Part shown: piece after piece, positions 18,023 to 26,802 of the stretch | How positions within the stretch are numbered: the stretch's first letter is position 1 | Layout: the number at the start of each line of letters is the position of its first letter | NCBI RefSeq assembly: GCF_001905825.1 | Contig: NZ_LIVV01000002.1 | Coordinates: forward strand, 231,168-295,167 | DNA from: Streptomyces sp. CB02009 | GTDB lineage: Bacteria > Actinomycetota > Actinomycetes > Streptomycetales > Streptomycetaceae | Length of the DNA stretch: 64,000 nt | Direction of reading: 5' to 3' | The notes under the pieces: model-generated | The model's input: the letters and a program-made list of their open reading frames with translations, nothing else | Told to the model about the DNA's origin: nothing | Databases searched by the model: none | Position numbers and translations under genes: made by a program

Positions 18023-18187
18023 ATGGCCCCGCACCACAAGTCGAACGAACAGGTCGAGGGCGACCCCGACACCGGGCACAGCCGCGGCATGCCCCGCCGC
18101 CCGGACGAGGACGAACTGGCGGCGCGCCTGGAGGAGGACCGCGAGGAGGTCGGCCTTCCCCCGGACGGCGAGCGGCAGGCCGACTAG
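18023..18187 (+). CDS. 54-aa acidic hydrophilic protein coupled to the clp-like gene
   Basis: ATG at 18023 uses the AAGGAGTGA that spans the clp stop codon as ribosome-binding site, so it is almost surely co-translated. The product (MAPHHKSNEQVEGDPDTGHS ... RPDEDELAARLEEDREEVGL) is charged, lacks hydrophobic segments and is probably disordered or helical. No family recognised. Its place suggests a stress-linked accessory or adaptor of the Hsp100 protein, which is inference only. Confidence 0.75.
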   Translation: MAPHHKSNEQVEGDPDTGHSRGMPRRPDEDELAARLEEDREEVGLPPDGERQAD

Positions 18188-18193
18188 GGCCCG

Positions 18194-18254
18194 CTAGGGG
18201 TGTCCTGTCGATCAGGCCGGGCTCGCGGGGCCCGATCGACAAGACACCTCCTAG
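18194..18254. repeat. CTAG-bounded imperfect palindrome (61 bp)
   Basis: The element begins CTAGGGGTGTCC and ends GACACCTCCTAG. Arms GGTGTCCTGTCGATC (18199-18213) and GATCGACAAGACACC (18234-18248) pair over 15 bp with one mismatch around a 20-nt loop. It lies between the convergent clp operon and fdhD and could act as a terminator for both. I recall similar CTAG-ended palindromes recurring in Streptomyces genomes, so it may be a small repetitive or mobile palindrome. Confidence 0.75.
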
Positions 18255-18343
18255 TCCACGGGCAGCCGATCCAGGGCGGCTGCCATGTCGGTGCGGCTCG
18301 CGATCTCGCGGGGCGTATGCCTCACGCGGCAGGAACACGCGCG

Positions 18344-19180
18344 TCAGGCCACCGGCACCGAGCCCAGTCGCTCGTCGCCCGTGTACACGTTCATCGAGGA
18401 CCCGCGCAGGAAGCCGACCAGGGTCAGCCCGCTCTCCGCCGCGAGGTCCACCGCGAGCGAGGACGGCGCCGAGACCGCCGCGAGCAGCGGGATCCCGGCC
18501 ATCACCGCCTTCTGCACCAGTTCGAACGAGGCGCGGCCGCTCACCATCAGGACCGACTCGCGCAGCGGCAGGAGTCCTTCGCGCAGCGCGTGGCCGACGA
18601 CCTTGTCGACGGCGTTGTGCCGGCCGACGTCCTCCCGCAGGCACACCAGCTCGCCCTCGGCGGTGAAGAGCCCGGCGGCGTGCAGCCCTCCCGTGGTGTC
18701 GAAGACCCGCTGGGCGGCCCGCAGCCGGTCCGGCAGGGCCGCGAGGACGTCCGTCCCGATCCGCAGCGGGTCCTCGGCGACCGACCAGGCGGCCGTCGTG
18801 CGCACCGCGTCCAGGCTCGCCTTGCCGCACAGACCGCACGAGGAGGTCGTGTAGAAGTTCCGCTCCAGGGACGCGTCGGGGGCGGCGACGCCGGGCGCCA
18901 GACCGACGTCGACCACGTTGTACGTGTTGCCGCCGTCGGCCGTGGCCCCCGCGCAGTACCGGATCCCGGCCACGTCCTCGGCGGAGTGCACCACGCCCTC
19001 GCTGACCAGGAAGCCGACCGCCAGGTCGAAGTCGTCGCCCGGGGTCCGCATGGTCACCGTCAGCGGGCGCCCGCCGACCCTGATCTCCATGGGCTCCTCG
19101 GCGGCCAGCGTGTCCGGGCGGTAGGAGGAGTCTCCTTCGCGCACGCGCAGGACGCGCCGCCGTACGGTCACTCGTCCCAT
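18344..19180 (-). CDS. fdhD: formate dehydrogenase accessory sulfurtransferase FdhD
   Basis: 278-residue cytoplasmic protein that transfers sulfur to the bis-MGD molybdenum cofactor of formate dehydrogenases. The catalytic CxxC pair is present in [16 protein letters not shown] (Cys pair about 114/117), along with the conserved [17 protein letters not shown]-like [29 protein letters not shown] and [14 protein letters not shown] segments. ATG 19180. It lies next to the FdhF/YdeP-type oxidoreductase, its likely client, separated by 370 bp. Confidence 0.96.
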   Translation of the reverse strand: MGRVTVRRRVLRVREGDSSYRPDTLAAEEPMEIRVGGRPLTVTMRTPGDDFDLAVGFLVSEGVVHSAEDVAGIRYCAGATADGGNTYNVVDVGLAPGVAAPDASLERNFYTTSSCGLCGKASLDAVRTTAAWSVAEDPLRIGTDVLAALPDRLRAAQRVFDTTGGLHAAGLFTAEGELVCLREDVGRHNAVDKVVGHALREGLLPLRESVLMVSGRASFELVQKAVMAGIPLLAAVSAPSSLAVDLAAESGLTLVGFLRGSSMNVYTGDERLGSVPVA

Positions 19181-19230
19181 GGTTCGTTCCTCTCCTCTGA
19201 GCGCCGCTCCGACGGTGCTCGATGTGCGGC

Positions 19231-19254
19231 CCGGTCGTCCGGTCGTCCGGTCGT
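19231..19254. repeat. CCGGTCGT octamer, 3 tandem copies
   Basis: Three perfect 8-bp copies 50 bp upstream of the fdhD start; non-coding unless the doubtful plus-strand frame is real. Confidence 0.8.
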
Positions 19255-19361
19255 GCCTGTTCGGGGGCTTTCCCCGACTCTGTCACGGGGCCGCGGCCGG
19301 CATCTCCCCGGGCGCCCGTTCGAGGCGGACGAGGGCTGCCTACGAGGTCGGGCAGTTGCTG

Positions 19362-19544
19362 ATGCCGGCGACGCTGTCCAGCGGCACCAGGACGCTGGTC
19401 TCCGGGCAGTACGCCGTGGTGGAGTTGCGGGAGACGGACGACGCGGCCGCCGGTGAGCTCTGGCCGGCGGAGATCGACCCCACCGAACTCGCCGCGGCGG
19501 AGCGTGGCTACCTCCTCCTGGAGCACCTCGCCCGACGGGGATGA
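19362..19544 (+). CDS. doubtful small ORF (60 aa)
   Basis: A frame in the fdhD-fdhF gap reads MPATLSSGTRTLVSGQYAVV, continues with ELRETDD, and ends LLLEHLARRG, with G/C-ending codons and a protein-like amphipathic pattern. The frame is open further upstream (to 19179), but that part looks non-coding. No good ribosome-binding site is visible and the gene would oppose fdhF tail to tail with a 7-bp gap. It may be real or chance; I do not recognise it. Confidence 0.35.
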   Translation: MPATLSSGTRTLVSGQYAVVELRETDDAAAGELWPAEIDPTELAAAERGYLLLEHLARRG

Positions 19545-19551
19545 GGGAGCG

Positions 19552-21888
19552 TCACGCGGAGGGCACGATCGTCACCTTGACGTGCTTCATGATCGGCTGG
19601 TCGCTCTGCGTGCTGTAGTCGACCAGCGCGCACAGCACGTTCATCTCGGGCATGTAGCCGGCCGCGCAGCCCCGGGGGATGTCGTACGGAACCGCGAGGT
19701 AGCCGCTGACCGACCGCTGGGAGCCGTCCTTCGCGGTGCTCGTGATGTCGACGGGGCCCATGTCGGCGATCCCGCGCTCCCGCATGTCGGCCCGGTTCAT
19801 GAAGACCAGCGTGCGCAGGTTCTTGATGCCGCGGTAGCGGTCGTTGTCGGAGTAGATGGTGGTGTTCCACTGGTCGTGGGACCGCATGGTGCCGAGGGCC
19901 AGGGTGCCCGGCTCGGGTACGACGTCGGGCAGCGGGGCGCTGGAGAACTCGGCGCGCCCGGACGGGGTGAGGAAGACCAGTTCGCGGGCCGGCTGCTTGA
20001 TGCGGAAGCCGAGCGGGAGGCGTACCCGCCGGTTGAAGTCCTCGAAGCCGTCGAGGGCCCTGGCCATGGTGTCCCGGATGCGGTCGTAGTCCTCGATGTA
20101 CCACTCCCAGGGCGTCGCGCTGTCGGGCAGCGCCGCCCGCGCCATGCCGGCGACGATCGCCGGTTCGGAGAGCAGGTGCGGGGAAGCCGGGCGCTTCATG
20201 CCGACCGACAGGTGGACCATGCTCATCGAGTCCTCGACGGAGGTGCTCTGGATGCCCCTGCGCTGGTGGTCCTTCTCGGTGCGGCCCAGGCACGGCAGGA
20301 TCAGTGCCTGCTTGCCGTGGACGAGGTGGCTGCGGTTCAGCTTGGTGCTGACCTGGACGGTGAGGTCGCAGGTGCGCAGCGCCGCGTAGGTGAGCGGGGT
20401 GTCGGGGGCGGCGAGCGCGAAGTTCCCGCCCATGCCGACGAAGACCTTGATCTCGCCGCGCTGCATCGCCTCGATGGTGCGGACGGTGTCCAGGCCGTGC
20501 TCGCGCGGCGGTTCGATCTCGCAGACCTCGGCGAGGCGGTCGAGGAATGCCTCGCTCGGGCGGTGGTCGATGCCGCAGGTGCGGTTGCCCTGGACGTTGC
20601 TGTGGCCGCGTACGGGGGAGGGGCCGGCGCCCTCGCGCCCCAGGTTGCCGCGGAGCAGCAGCAGGTTGACGATCTCCCGGACGGTGTCGACGCCGTGCTC
20701 GTGCTGGGTGAGGCCCAGACACCAGCTGACGATGGAGCGGTCGGCCTCGCCGTACACCCGCGCGGCCTTGAGGATGTCGGCGCGGGACAGTCCGGACTGC
20801 CGCTCGATCTCCTCCCACGGTGTGGCCTCGCACAGCGCCCGGTACTCCTCGAAGCCGCTCGTGTGGCGGTCGACGAACTCCTGGTCGAGGGCCTTGGGGT
20901 CGGTCGCCGACTGCTCCAGGACCGCCTTGGCCATGCCGCGGATCAGCGCCATGTCGCCGCCGATGCGCGGCTGGAGGTTCAGGGTGCTGGTCTTCGTCGT
21001 CTTGAAGAGGGCCATGTCCGTGAAGTCGTGCGGCACGATGGTCCGGGTGGCGGCTGCCTCGACGAGCGGGTTGACGTGCACGATCTGCGCGCCGCGGCGG
21101 TGCGCCTCGGCGAGCGCGGTCAGCATCCTGGGGGCGTTCGACGCGGCGTTCACCCCGAAGATGAACAGCGCGTCCGCGGTCTCCCAGTCCTTCAGGTCGA
21201 CGGTGCCCTTGCCCGTGCCCAGGGAGGCCTGAAGGGCGCGGCCGCTGGCCTCGTGGCACATGTTGGAGCAGTCGGGCAGGTTGTTGGTGCCCAGCTCGCG
21301 GGCCATCAGCTGGTAGAGGAAGGTGGCCTCGTTGCCGAGCCGTCCCGAGGTGTAGAAGGACGCCTGGTGGGGGTTGTCGAGGCCGCGCAGGGCACGGCCG
21401 ACCACCTCGAACGCGTCCTTCCACGTGATCGGGACGTAGTGGTCCGACTCCGGGTCGTAGACCATCGGCTCGGTCAGCCGGCCCTCGTTCTCCAGGTCGT
21501 AGTCGCTCCACTCGGCCAGCTCGGACACCGAGTGCGCGGCGAAGAACTCGCCGCCGACGCGCTTGCGCGTCATCTCCCAGGTGACGTGCTTGATGCCGTT
21601 CTCGCAGATGTCCAGGTGCAGGCCCTTGGTGTCGTCGGGCCACGCGCAGCCGGGGCAGTCGAATCCGGTGTTCTCGTGGTTCATCCGCATGATGGCGCGC
21701 GGGCCGTCGACGAGGGCGCCCTCGCGGACGAGGAAGCCGGTCACGCTCCTGGCCGCGCCCCAGCCCGCCGCCGGGTGGTGGTAGGGGTGGAACTCCGGGT
21801 CGCCCTCGGGGGTGGGCCCCACCCGGGCCTCCACGGGTTCCGGGGCGCCGGGCGCCGGGGATTCCTGCGCGTCCTGGTCGGTGCTCAC
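19552..21888 (-). CDS. FdhF/YdeP family molybdopterin oxidoreductase
   Basis: 778-residue cytoplasmic enzyme of the bis-MGD molybdopterin family, FdhF/YdeP branch. GTG 21888 follows AAAGGGTGA. The N-terminus has FDCPGCAWPDD rather than a full four-cysteine ferredoxin cluster site, and then the MGD-binding body (PITWKDAFEVVGRALRG, YTSGRLGNEATFLYQL, DLPDCSNMCHEASG) and a C-terminal dinucleotide-binding domain (RTLVFMNRADMRERGIADMG). YdeP relatives are linked to acid resistance and to formate or unknown oxidations. fdhD immediately downstream in the same orientation supports sulfurated molybdenum in this enzyme. Confidence 0.93.
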   Translation of the reverse strand: MSTDQDAQESPAPGAPEPVEARVGPTPEGDPEFHPYHHPAAGWGAARSVTGFLVREGALVDGPRAIMRMNHENTGFDCPGCAWPDDTKGLHLDICENGIKHVTWEMTRKRVGGEFFAAHSVSELAEWSDYDLENEGRLTEPMVYDPESDHYVPITWKDAFEVVGRALRGLDNPHQASFYTSGRLGNEATFLYQLMARELGTNNLPDCSNMCHEASGRALQASLGTGKGTVDLKDWETADALFIFGVNAASNAPRMLTALAEAHRRGAQIVHVNPLVEAAATRTIVPHDFTDMALFKTTKTSTLNLQPRIGGDMALIRGMAKAVLEQSATDPKALDQEFVDRHTSGFEEYRALCEATPWEEIERQSGLSRADILKAARVYGEADRSIVSWCLGLTQHEHGVDTVREIVNLLLLRGNLGREGAGPSPVRGHSNVQGNRTCGIDHRPSEAFLDRLAEVCEIEPPREHGLDTVRTIEAMQRGEIKVFVGMGGNFALAAPDTPLTYAALRTCDLTVQVSTKLNRSHLVHGKQALILPCLGRTEKDHQRRGIQSTSVEDSMSMVHLSVGMKRPASPHLLSEPAIVAGMARAALPDSATPWEWYIEDYDRIRDTMARALDGFEDFNRRVRLPLGFRIKQPARELVFLTPSGRAEFSSAPLPDVVPEPGTLALGTMRSHDQWNTTIYSDNDRYRGIKNLRTLVFMNRADMRERGIADMGPVDITSTAKDGSQRSVSGYLAVPYDIPRGCAAGYMPEMNVLCALVDYSTQSDQPIMKHVKVTIVPSA

Positions 21889-22074
21889 GGCGTTGTCACC
21901 CTTTCACCTGCGGATGTTCGGGGCACAGCCGAACAGAAATCACCCCTTTGGGCAGGCTATGCCCGCCGGATCGCGGGTGCCACTCGGCTCGATCGCGGGC
22001 GCCGCTCGGATCCGAGGGGCCGCACGGGCTGCGTACCGGATCATGGGCGCCTACGCTGGCGCTGTCCTTTTCAT

Positions 22075-22101
22075 GTCTTTTGTCTGTCAGTCTTTTGTCT
22101 G
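22075..22101. promoter_or_regulatory. 12-bp direct repeats upstream of the encapsulin operon
   Basis: GTCTTTTGTCTG occurs at 22075-22086 and again at 22090-22101 (15-bp period), with a related GTCCTTTTCATG at 22064-22075. The T-rich block is the only A/T-rich DNA between fdhF and the DyP gene and ends 21 bp before the ATG, so it is a likely promoter/operator region. Confidence 0.55.
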
Positions 22102-22122
22102 CCATCTCTCGGCGGGAGTCCC

Positions 22123-23109
22123 ATGGTCGTCGTCCAACCCGTCGTCGCCCCGCCCTCCCGGGCTGCCGTGTTCCTCGTGGCCACCGTCAACCCCGGCGGC
22201 GAGGACACCGTGCGGGAGGCGCTCCAGGACCTGTCAGGACTCGTCCGGTCGGTGTCCTTCCGCCACCCCGACGACGGCCTCACCTGCGTCGCCGGGATCG
22301 GCTCCGAGGCCTGGGACCGGCTCGTCGGCGGTCCCCGCCCTCGCGAGCTGCACCCCTTCCCGGCCCTCAGAGGCCCCCGCCACCGGGCCCCGGCCACCCC
22401 GGGCGACCTGCTGTTCCACGTACGCGCCCGGCGCATGGACCTCTGCTTCGAGCTCGCCCGGCTCCTCGTGGAGAGCCTCGGCACCGCCGTGACCGTCGTC
22501 GACGAGGTGCACGGTTTCGCGTACTTCGACGACCGCGACCTCCTCGGCTTCGTCGACGGCAGCGAGAACCCGGGAGGCCAGGTGGCGGCCGCCGCGGTCC
22601 ACATCGGCGACGAGGACCCCGGCTTCCGCGGCGGCAGCTACGTCATCGTGCAGAAGTACCTGCACGAGATGCCCGCCTGGGACGCGCTCACCGTCGAACA
22701 GCAGGAGCACGTCATCGGACGAGGCAAGGCGTCCAACGTGGAGATGCCCGACGACGTCAAGCCGTCGAACTCGCACGTCGCGCTGAACACCATCGTCGAC
22801 GAGGACGGCGTCACCCGGCAGATCTTCCGCGCGAACATGCCGTTCGGCCGGGTCGGCGGCGGCGAGTTCGGCACCTACTTCGTCGGCTACGCCCGCACGC
22901 CCGCCGTCACCGAGCTGATGCTGCGCAACATGTTCCTCGGAGATCCCCCGGGCAACACGGACCGCATCCTCGACTTCTCCCGCGCCGTGACCGGCGGCCT
23001 CTTCTTCGTGCCGAGCGCCGAACTCCTCGACGACCTGCCTGCCGCGCCGCCGGACGCCGCCGTCCGCCAGGGAGACTCCCTGGGCATCGGCGGCCTGAAA
23101 GGAGCCTGA
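22123..23109 (+). CDS. DyP-type haem peroxidase, encapsulin cargo
   Basis: Dye-decolorising peroxidase of 328 residues. ATG 22123 follows GGGAG. The catalytic GxxDG loop is GFVDGSENP (about residues 145-153) and the proximal haem histidine lies in KPSNSHVAL (about 226), as in B-type DyPs. The C-terminus ends DSLGIGGLKGA, which matches the LGIGxLKG targeting peptide that docks DyP inside encapsulin shells. The shell gene starts 6 bp after the stop, and its ribosome-binding site is within the codons of this peptide. Likely role: peroxide-dependent oxidation confined in a nanocompartment. Confidence 0.96.
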   Translation: MVVVQPVVAPPSRAAVFLVATVNPGGEDTVREALQDLSGLVRSVSFRHPDDGLTCVAGIGSEAWDRLVGGPRPRELHPFPALRGPRHRAPATPGDLLFHVRARRMDLCFELARLLVESLGTAVTVVDEVHGFAYFDDRDLLGFVDGSENPGGQVAAAAVHIGDEDPGFRGGSYVIVQKYLHEMPAWDALTVEQQEHVIGRGKASNVEMPDDVKPSNSHVALNTIVDEDGVTRQIFRANMPFGRVGGGEFGTYFVGYARTPAVTELMLRNMFLGDPPGNTDRILDFSRAVTGGLFFVPSAELLDDLPAAPPDAAVRQGDSLGIGGLKGA

Positions 23110-23115
23110 CTCCCC

Positions 23116-23982
23116 ATGACGACCCCCGACGCCACGACCCCCGGCCTCACGAGCGACCCCTACCAGGGTCCCGACACGAACAACCTGCACCGCGAACTCG
23201 CCCCGATCACCCCGGCGGCCTGGGCCGAGATCGAGGAGGAGGCCCGCCGCACGTTCCGCCGCAACGTCGCGGGCCGCCGCGTCGTCGACGTGCCCGACCC
23301 CGGAGGCCCTGACCTCGCCGCCGTCGGCACCGGGCACCTCGGCGACCTGGGCTCGCCCGCCCCCGGTGTCACCGCGCGGCTGCGCGAGGCGAAGCCGCTG
23401 TTCGAACTCAGGGTGCCCTTCACCGTCGACCGGGCCGCCGTCGACGACGTCGAGCGCGGCTCGAAGGACTCCGACTGGCAGCCCGTCAAGGACGCGGCGC
23501 GCGCCATGGCGTTCGTCGAGGACCGCACGATCTTCGACGGATTCGGGGCGGCCGGTGTCGACGGCCTGCGCGCCAGGTCCTCCAACCCGGCCGTCCAGCT
23601 CCCCACCGAACCGCGCGACTACCCCGACGCCGTCAGCCGGGCCCTGACCGCGCTGCGCCTCGCCGGCGTCGACGGCCCCTACGCGCTGCTCCTCGGCGCC
23701 GACGAGTACCGGGCGGTCAGCGAGACCTCCGACCACGGCTATCCGATCGCCGCCCACCTCGGCCGCATGCTCGACGGCTCGCCGATCTGGGCGCCGGCCC
23801 TGAGCGGCGGTTTCGTCCTGTCCACCCGCGGCGGCGACTTCGAGCTGATCCTCGGCCAGGACCTGGCGATCGGCTACACGGGCCACGACGCGGAGAGCGT
23901 GCACCTGTACTTCCAGGAGACGCTCACCTTCCGCACGTACACCGACGAGGCCGTGGTCGTCCTGGAGGCACCGAGCGCCTGA
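23116..23982 (+). CDS. family 1 encapsulin shell protein
   Basis: 288-residue HK97-fold shell protein of the linocin M18/encapsulin type. Conserved features are [38 protein letters not shown] at the N-terminus, a central [14 protein letters not shown], and the C-terminal [31 protein letters not shown]. It is expected to self-assemble into an icosahedral protein nanocompartment in the cytoplasm, loaded with the DyP peroxidase encoded just upstream. A 29-residue N-terminal extension precedes the conserved NNLHREL start. Confidence 0.97.
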   Translation: MTTPDATTPGLTSDPYQGPDTNNLHRELAPITPAAWAEIEEEARRTFRRNVAGRRVVDVPDPGGPDLAAVGTGHLGDLGSPAPGVTARLREAKPLFELRVPFTVDRAAVDDVERGSKDSDWQPVKDAARAMAFVEDRTIFDGFGAAGVDGLRARSSNPAVQLPTEPRDYPDAVSRALTALRLAGVDGPYALLLGADEYRAVSETSDHGYPIAAHLGRMLDGSPIWAPALSGGFVLSTRGGDFELILGQDLAIGYTGHDAESVHLYFQETLTFRTYTDEAVVVLEAPSA

Positions 23983-24001
23983 GGGCGTCCCACCTGGCCG
24001 T

Positions 24002-24092
24002 CACGACAGCCCTGGGGGACACGAGAGCCCTGCGGGACACGACAGCCCCTGGGGGACACGACAGGCCTGGGGGACACGACAGCCCTGCGGGA
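24002..24092. repeat. 18-bp tandem repeat, 5 copies
   Basis: Five consecutive units of CACGACAGCCCTGGGGGA start at 24002, 24020, 24038 (19 bp), 24057 and 24075. They fill the gap between the encapsulin and DUF1345 genes. There are no spacers, so this is not a CRISPR array. Confidence 0.9.
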
Positions 24093-24124
24093 ACGGAGGC
24101 CCGAGAGCCGGGAGGCCCGATGCC

Positions 24125-24760
24125 ATGAAGAGTCCGCTGCTCCTCTCCGCCGTGCCCCGGCTCGCCCTCTCGGCGCTGGTCGCGGCGGCGGTCGGCGCCG
24201 TCGTCGGCGCCGCCACCCACGCGCCGCTGGGCGTCCTCTCGGCGATCGCCGTCGGGGAGACGGTCTTCGTCGTCGCAGGCTGGGTCACGCTGTGGCCGAT
24301 GGACGCCACCACCACCCACCGCAACGTACGCCGCGAGGAGTTCCGGCCCGTCGTCGAGGAACTGGCCGTCGTCGGAACGGCGGTGGCCGGACTCGTCGGC
24401 ATCGTCGTCCTCCTGCTGATCGGCAGGTCCGACCTCAGCCACGCCGCCGCGGCGACCGCGCTCGCCGGGGTGTTCATGGCCTGGGCCGCGCTGCACCTGA
24501 TGTACGCCACCCGGTACGCGTACATCTACTACCTGAGACCCGGCGGCGGGATCGACTTCAACTCCCGCGAACCGCCCCGCTACAGCGACTTCCTCTACTT
24601 CAGCTACAACCTCGGCATGACCTACCAGGTCTCCGACACCGACGTCTCCAGCACGACGATCCGCGCGGTCGCACTCCGTCACTGCCTCCTGTCGTACGTC
24701 TTCGGCGCGAGTATCCTGGCCACCACCATCAACCTCGTCACGGGCATCGTCACGGGCTGA
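24125..24760 (+). CDS. DUF1345 family membrane protein
   Basis: 211 residues with about five hydrophobic helices and the family signature [41 protein letters not shown]. The large soluble loop is short and positively charged ([10 protein letters not shown]). Function of DUF1345 is unknown. It follows the encapsulin operon in the same direction, separated by the 18-bp repeat array, so linkage to encapsulin function is uncertain. Confidence 0.9.
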   Translation: MKSPLLLSAVPRLALSALVAAAVGAVVGAATHAPLGVLSAIAVGETVFVVAGWVTLWPMDATTTHRNVRREEFRPVVEELAVVGTAVAGLVGIVVLLLIGRSDLSHAAAATALAGVFMAWAALHLMYATRYAYIYYLRPGGGIDFNSREPPRYSDFLYFSYNLGMTYQVSDTDVSSTTIRAVALRHCLLSYVFGASILATTINLVTGIVTG

Positions 24761-24800
24761 GGCGGTTCGCACGGAGACTCGGCCCCCTGGAGACCACGTC

Positions 24801-26249
24801 ATGACCACGGCCGTCGTCGTCGGTGCCGGACCCAACGGGCTCGCCGCCGCCGCCCTGCTCGCGCGCGAAGGCCTGGAGGTCACCGTTCTGGAGGCCGCCG
24901 AGGAGATCGGCGGCGGCACCCGCAGCGTCGAGGCGATCCTGCCCGGTCTCCTGCACGACCACTGCTCCGCCATCCATCCGATGGCCGTCACCTCGCCCGC
25001 GCTCCGCGCGCTCGGCCTGGAGCGCCACGGGCTGCGCTGGCGGCAGCCCGAGATCGACTGCGTGCACCCGCTCGACGACGGCACGGCCGGGGTCCTGCTC
25101 CGGTCCGTCGCGGAGACCGCCGCCGGGCTCGGTGCCGACGGCGCCCGCTACCGGGCCCTGCTGGAGCCGTCCGTACGGCGGTGGGACGCGCTCGCCGACG
25201 ACGTCATGGGCCCGCTCCTCCGGATCCCCGCGCATCCGCTGTCCCTGGCCCGCTTCGGCCTGCCGACCGCCCTGCCCGCCTCCGCCCTCGCCCGGCTCTT
25301 CCGCACGCCGCAGGCGCGGGCCCTGTGGGCGGGAGTCGCGGCCCACTCCTTCCGCCCGCTCTCCGACCCGTTCAGCTCGGCCATCGGGCTCGGCATCCTC
25401 ACCGCCGGACACGCCGCCGGGTGGGCCGTCGCCGAGGGCGGTTCGCACGCCATCTCGCGCGCCATGGCCGCCGTCCTCGCCGAACACGGCGGAGTGGTCC
25501 ACACCGGTGTGCGGATCACCGACCGCGGGCAGCTCCCGCCCGCCGACGTGACCCTCCTCGACCTGGACCCCGGCCAGGTCGGGCGACTGTACGGCGACCG
25601 GCTGCCACCCCGGGTGGCGGCCGCGTACGGGCGCTTCCGGCGCGGCCCCGGCGCCTTCAAGGTGGACCTCGCCGTCGAGGGCGGGGTGCCCTGGACGGAC
25701 GAGCGGGCCCGGCGCGCCGGCACCGTGCACCTCGGCGGCCCGCTCGCCGAAGTGGCCTTCACCGAGAGGGAGGTGACGGAGGGTCGGATGCCCCGGCGGC
25801 CCTTCGTGCTCGTCGGACAGCAGTACCTCGCCGACCCCTCCCGGTCCGTCGGCGACGTCCACCCCGTCTGGACGTACGCGCACGTGCCGTACGGCTACGA
25901 AGGCGACGCGACCGAGTCGGTCCTGCGGCAGCTGGAACGCTTCGCGCCCGGCGTCCGCGAGCGGGTCGTGGGCCACCAGGTCACCCGACCGGCCGACTTC
26001 GCCGCCGCCAACCCCAACTTCGCCGGCGGGGACATCCTCACCGGAGCCAAGACCGTCCCCCAGCTCCTCCTGGGCGCACGCCCCGCGCTCGACCCCTACG
26101 CCACCGGGCTGCCGGGCGTGTTCCTCTGCTCCGCCGCCACCCCGCCCGGCCCCGGAGCCCACGGCATGTGCGGCGCGGGAGCGGCGGCGTCGGCACTGCG
26201 CCACCTCGGGGCACGGGCCTCGTGGCAGAGCGGCCGACAGGCCGGCTAG
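24801..26249 (+). CDS. FAD-dependent phytoene-desaturase-like (PYROXD2/CrtI type) oxidoreductase
   Basis: 482-residue flavoprotein with N-terminal VVVGAGPNGLAAAALLAREGLEVTVLEA, the FAD-binding GxGxxG fold plus acidic ribose-binding residue, followed by EIGGGTRS. A C-terminal flavin-contact motif GVFLCSAATPPGPGAHGMCGAGAAASAL matches the PYROXD2/CrtI-like group rather than true carotenoid desaturases. No carotenoid genes are nearby. It is convergent with the GreA-like gene, which lies 40 bp away. Substrate unknown. Confidence 0.9.
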   Translation: MTTAVVVGAGPNGLAAAALLAREGLEVTVLEAAEEIGGGTRSVEAILPGLLHDHCSAIHPMAVTSPALRALGLERHGLRWRQPEIDCVHPLDDGTAGVLLRSVAETAAGLGADGARYRALLEPSVRRWDALADDVMGPLLRIPAHPLSLARFGLPTALPASALARLFRTPQARALWAGVAAHSFRPLSDPFSSAIGLGILTAGHAAGWAVAEGGSHAISRAMAAVLAEHGGVVHTGVRITDRGQLPPADVTLLDLDPGQVGRLYGDRLPPRVAAAYGRFRRGPGAFKVDLAVEGGVPWTDERARRAGTVHLGGPLAEVAFTEREVTEGRMPRRPFVLVGQQYLADPSRSVGDVHPVWTYAHVPYGYEGDATESVLRQLERFAPGVRERVVGHQVTRPADFAAANPNFAGGDILTGAKTVPQLLLGARPALDPYATGLPGVFLCSAATPPGPGAHGMCGAGAAASALRHLGARASWQSGRQAG

Positions 26250-26289
26250 TCCGCGGAGCCGGCCCCGCGAGTCCCTGTGAGGACACCCT

Positions 26290-26757
26290 CTAGTCGCCGA
26301 GGGACAGCACGACCGCGGAGGCCGGCCCCTCCGGGGTCACGTACGTGACGGTGTCACCGGCGCGACGGCCCAGCAGCGCGCCGCCGAGGGGGCTGTCCGC
26401 GGTGACCATCGTCCGGTCGAGCACCGCGGCGACCTCGCCGATCTGGACGGTCGACTCCGTACCGTCCTCGAACCGCACGGTCACCGTGCTGCCCACGCCG
26501 ACCGCGTCGGTGGGCGGCGCGCCCGCGGCGTCCGCCTCGCGCAGGCGTCCCCGGATGTCGTCCATGCGGCGGTCGAGCCGGTCGAGTTCCGTGGCGCGCT
26601 CCAGTTCGTCGGCCTGGTCGGCCCGGTCGCCCGTCTGATCGCCGCCTCCGTCCTCGAGCGTGACGGCGACGGCCTCGCGTTCGGTGCGGAGGTCGTCGAG
26701 TTCCCGCTCCAGTGCCTCGCGGGCGACGGCGCTGATGGGCTCGGGTCCACCGGTCAT
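26290..26757 (-). CDS. GreA/GreB-type transcription factor-like protein
   Basis: 155 residues with an N-terminal coiled coil (AREALERELDDLRTEREAV ... DELERATELDRLDRRMDDIRGRL) and a C-terminal FKBP-like domain (VGVGSTVTVRFEDGTESTVQ, TADSPLGGALLGRRAGDTV). This is the Gre architecture for binding the RNA polymerase secondary channel. The hairpin tip reads VTLEDGGGDQTGDRADQ, acidic but not a clean match to the GreA cleavage-active DxxE tip, so it may compete with Gre rather than stimulate cleavage. It is one of several Gre-like paralogues usual in Streptomyces. Confidence 0.9.
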   Translation of the reverse strand: MTGGPEPISAVAREALERELDDLRTEREAVAVTLEDGGGDQTGDRADQADELERATELDRLDRRMDDIRGRLREADAAGAPPTDAVGVGSTVTVRFEDGTESTVQIGEVAAVLDRTMVTADSPLGGALLGRRAGDTVTYVTPEGPASAVVLSLGD

Positions 26758-26802
26758 TCCTGCTCCCGTGGTGCGGCGGCACGGGTGGTGTGCCGCGGGC
26801 GG

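Noticed and set aside
19179..19361. Longer 121-residue version of the plus-strand ORF in the fdhD-fdhF gap
   Set aside because: The first part crosses the CCGGTCGT repeats and the divergent side of fdhD and does not look like protein; only the last 60 codons are kept as doubtful.
15483..19526. Very long minus-strand open frame opposite the clp-like gene
   Set aside because: It is the antisense of a clear AAA+ coding frame; its composition shows only low-complexity shadow sequence.
24002..24092. CRISPR-like array
   Set aside because: The repeats are head-to-tail with no unique spacers and no cas genes; it is a simple tandem repeat.
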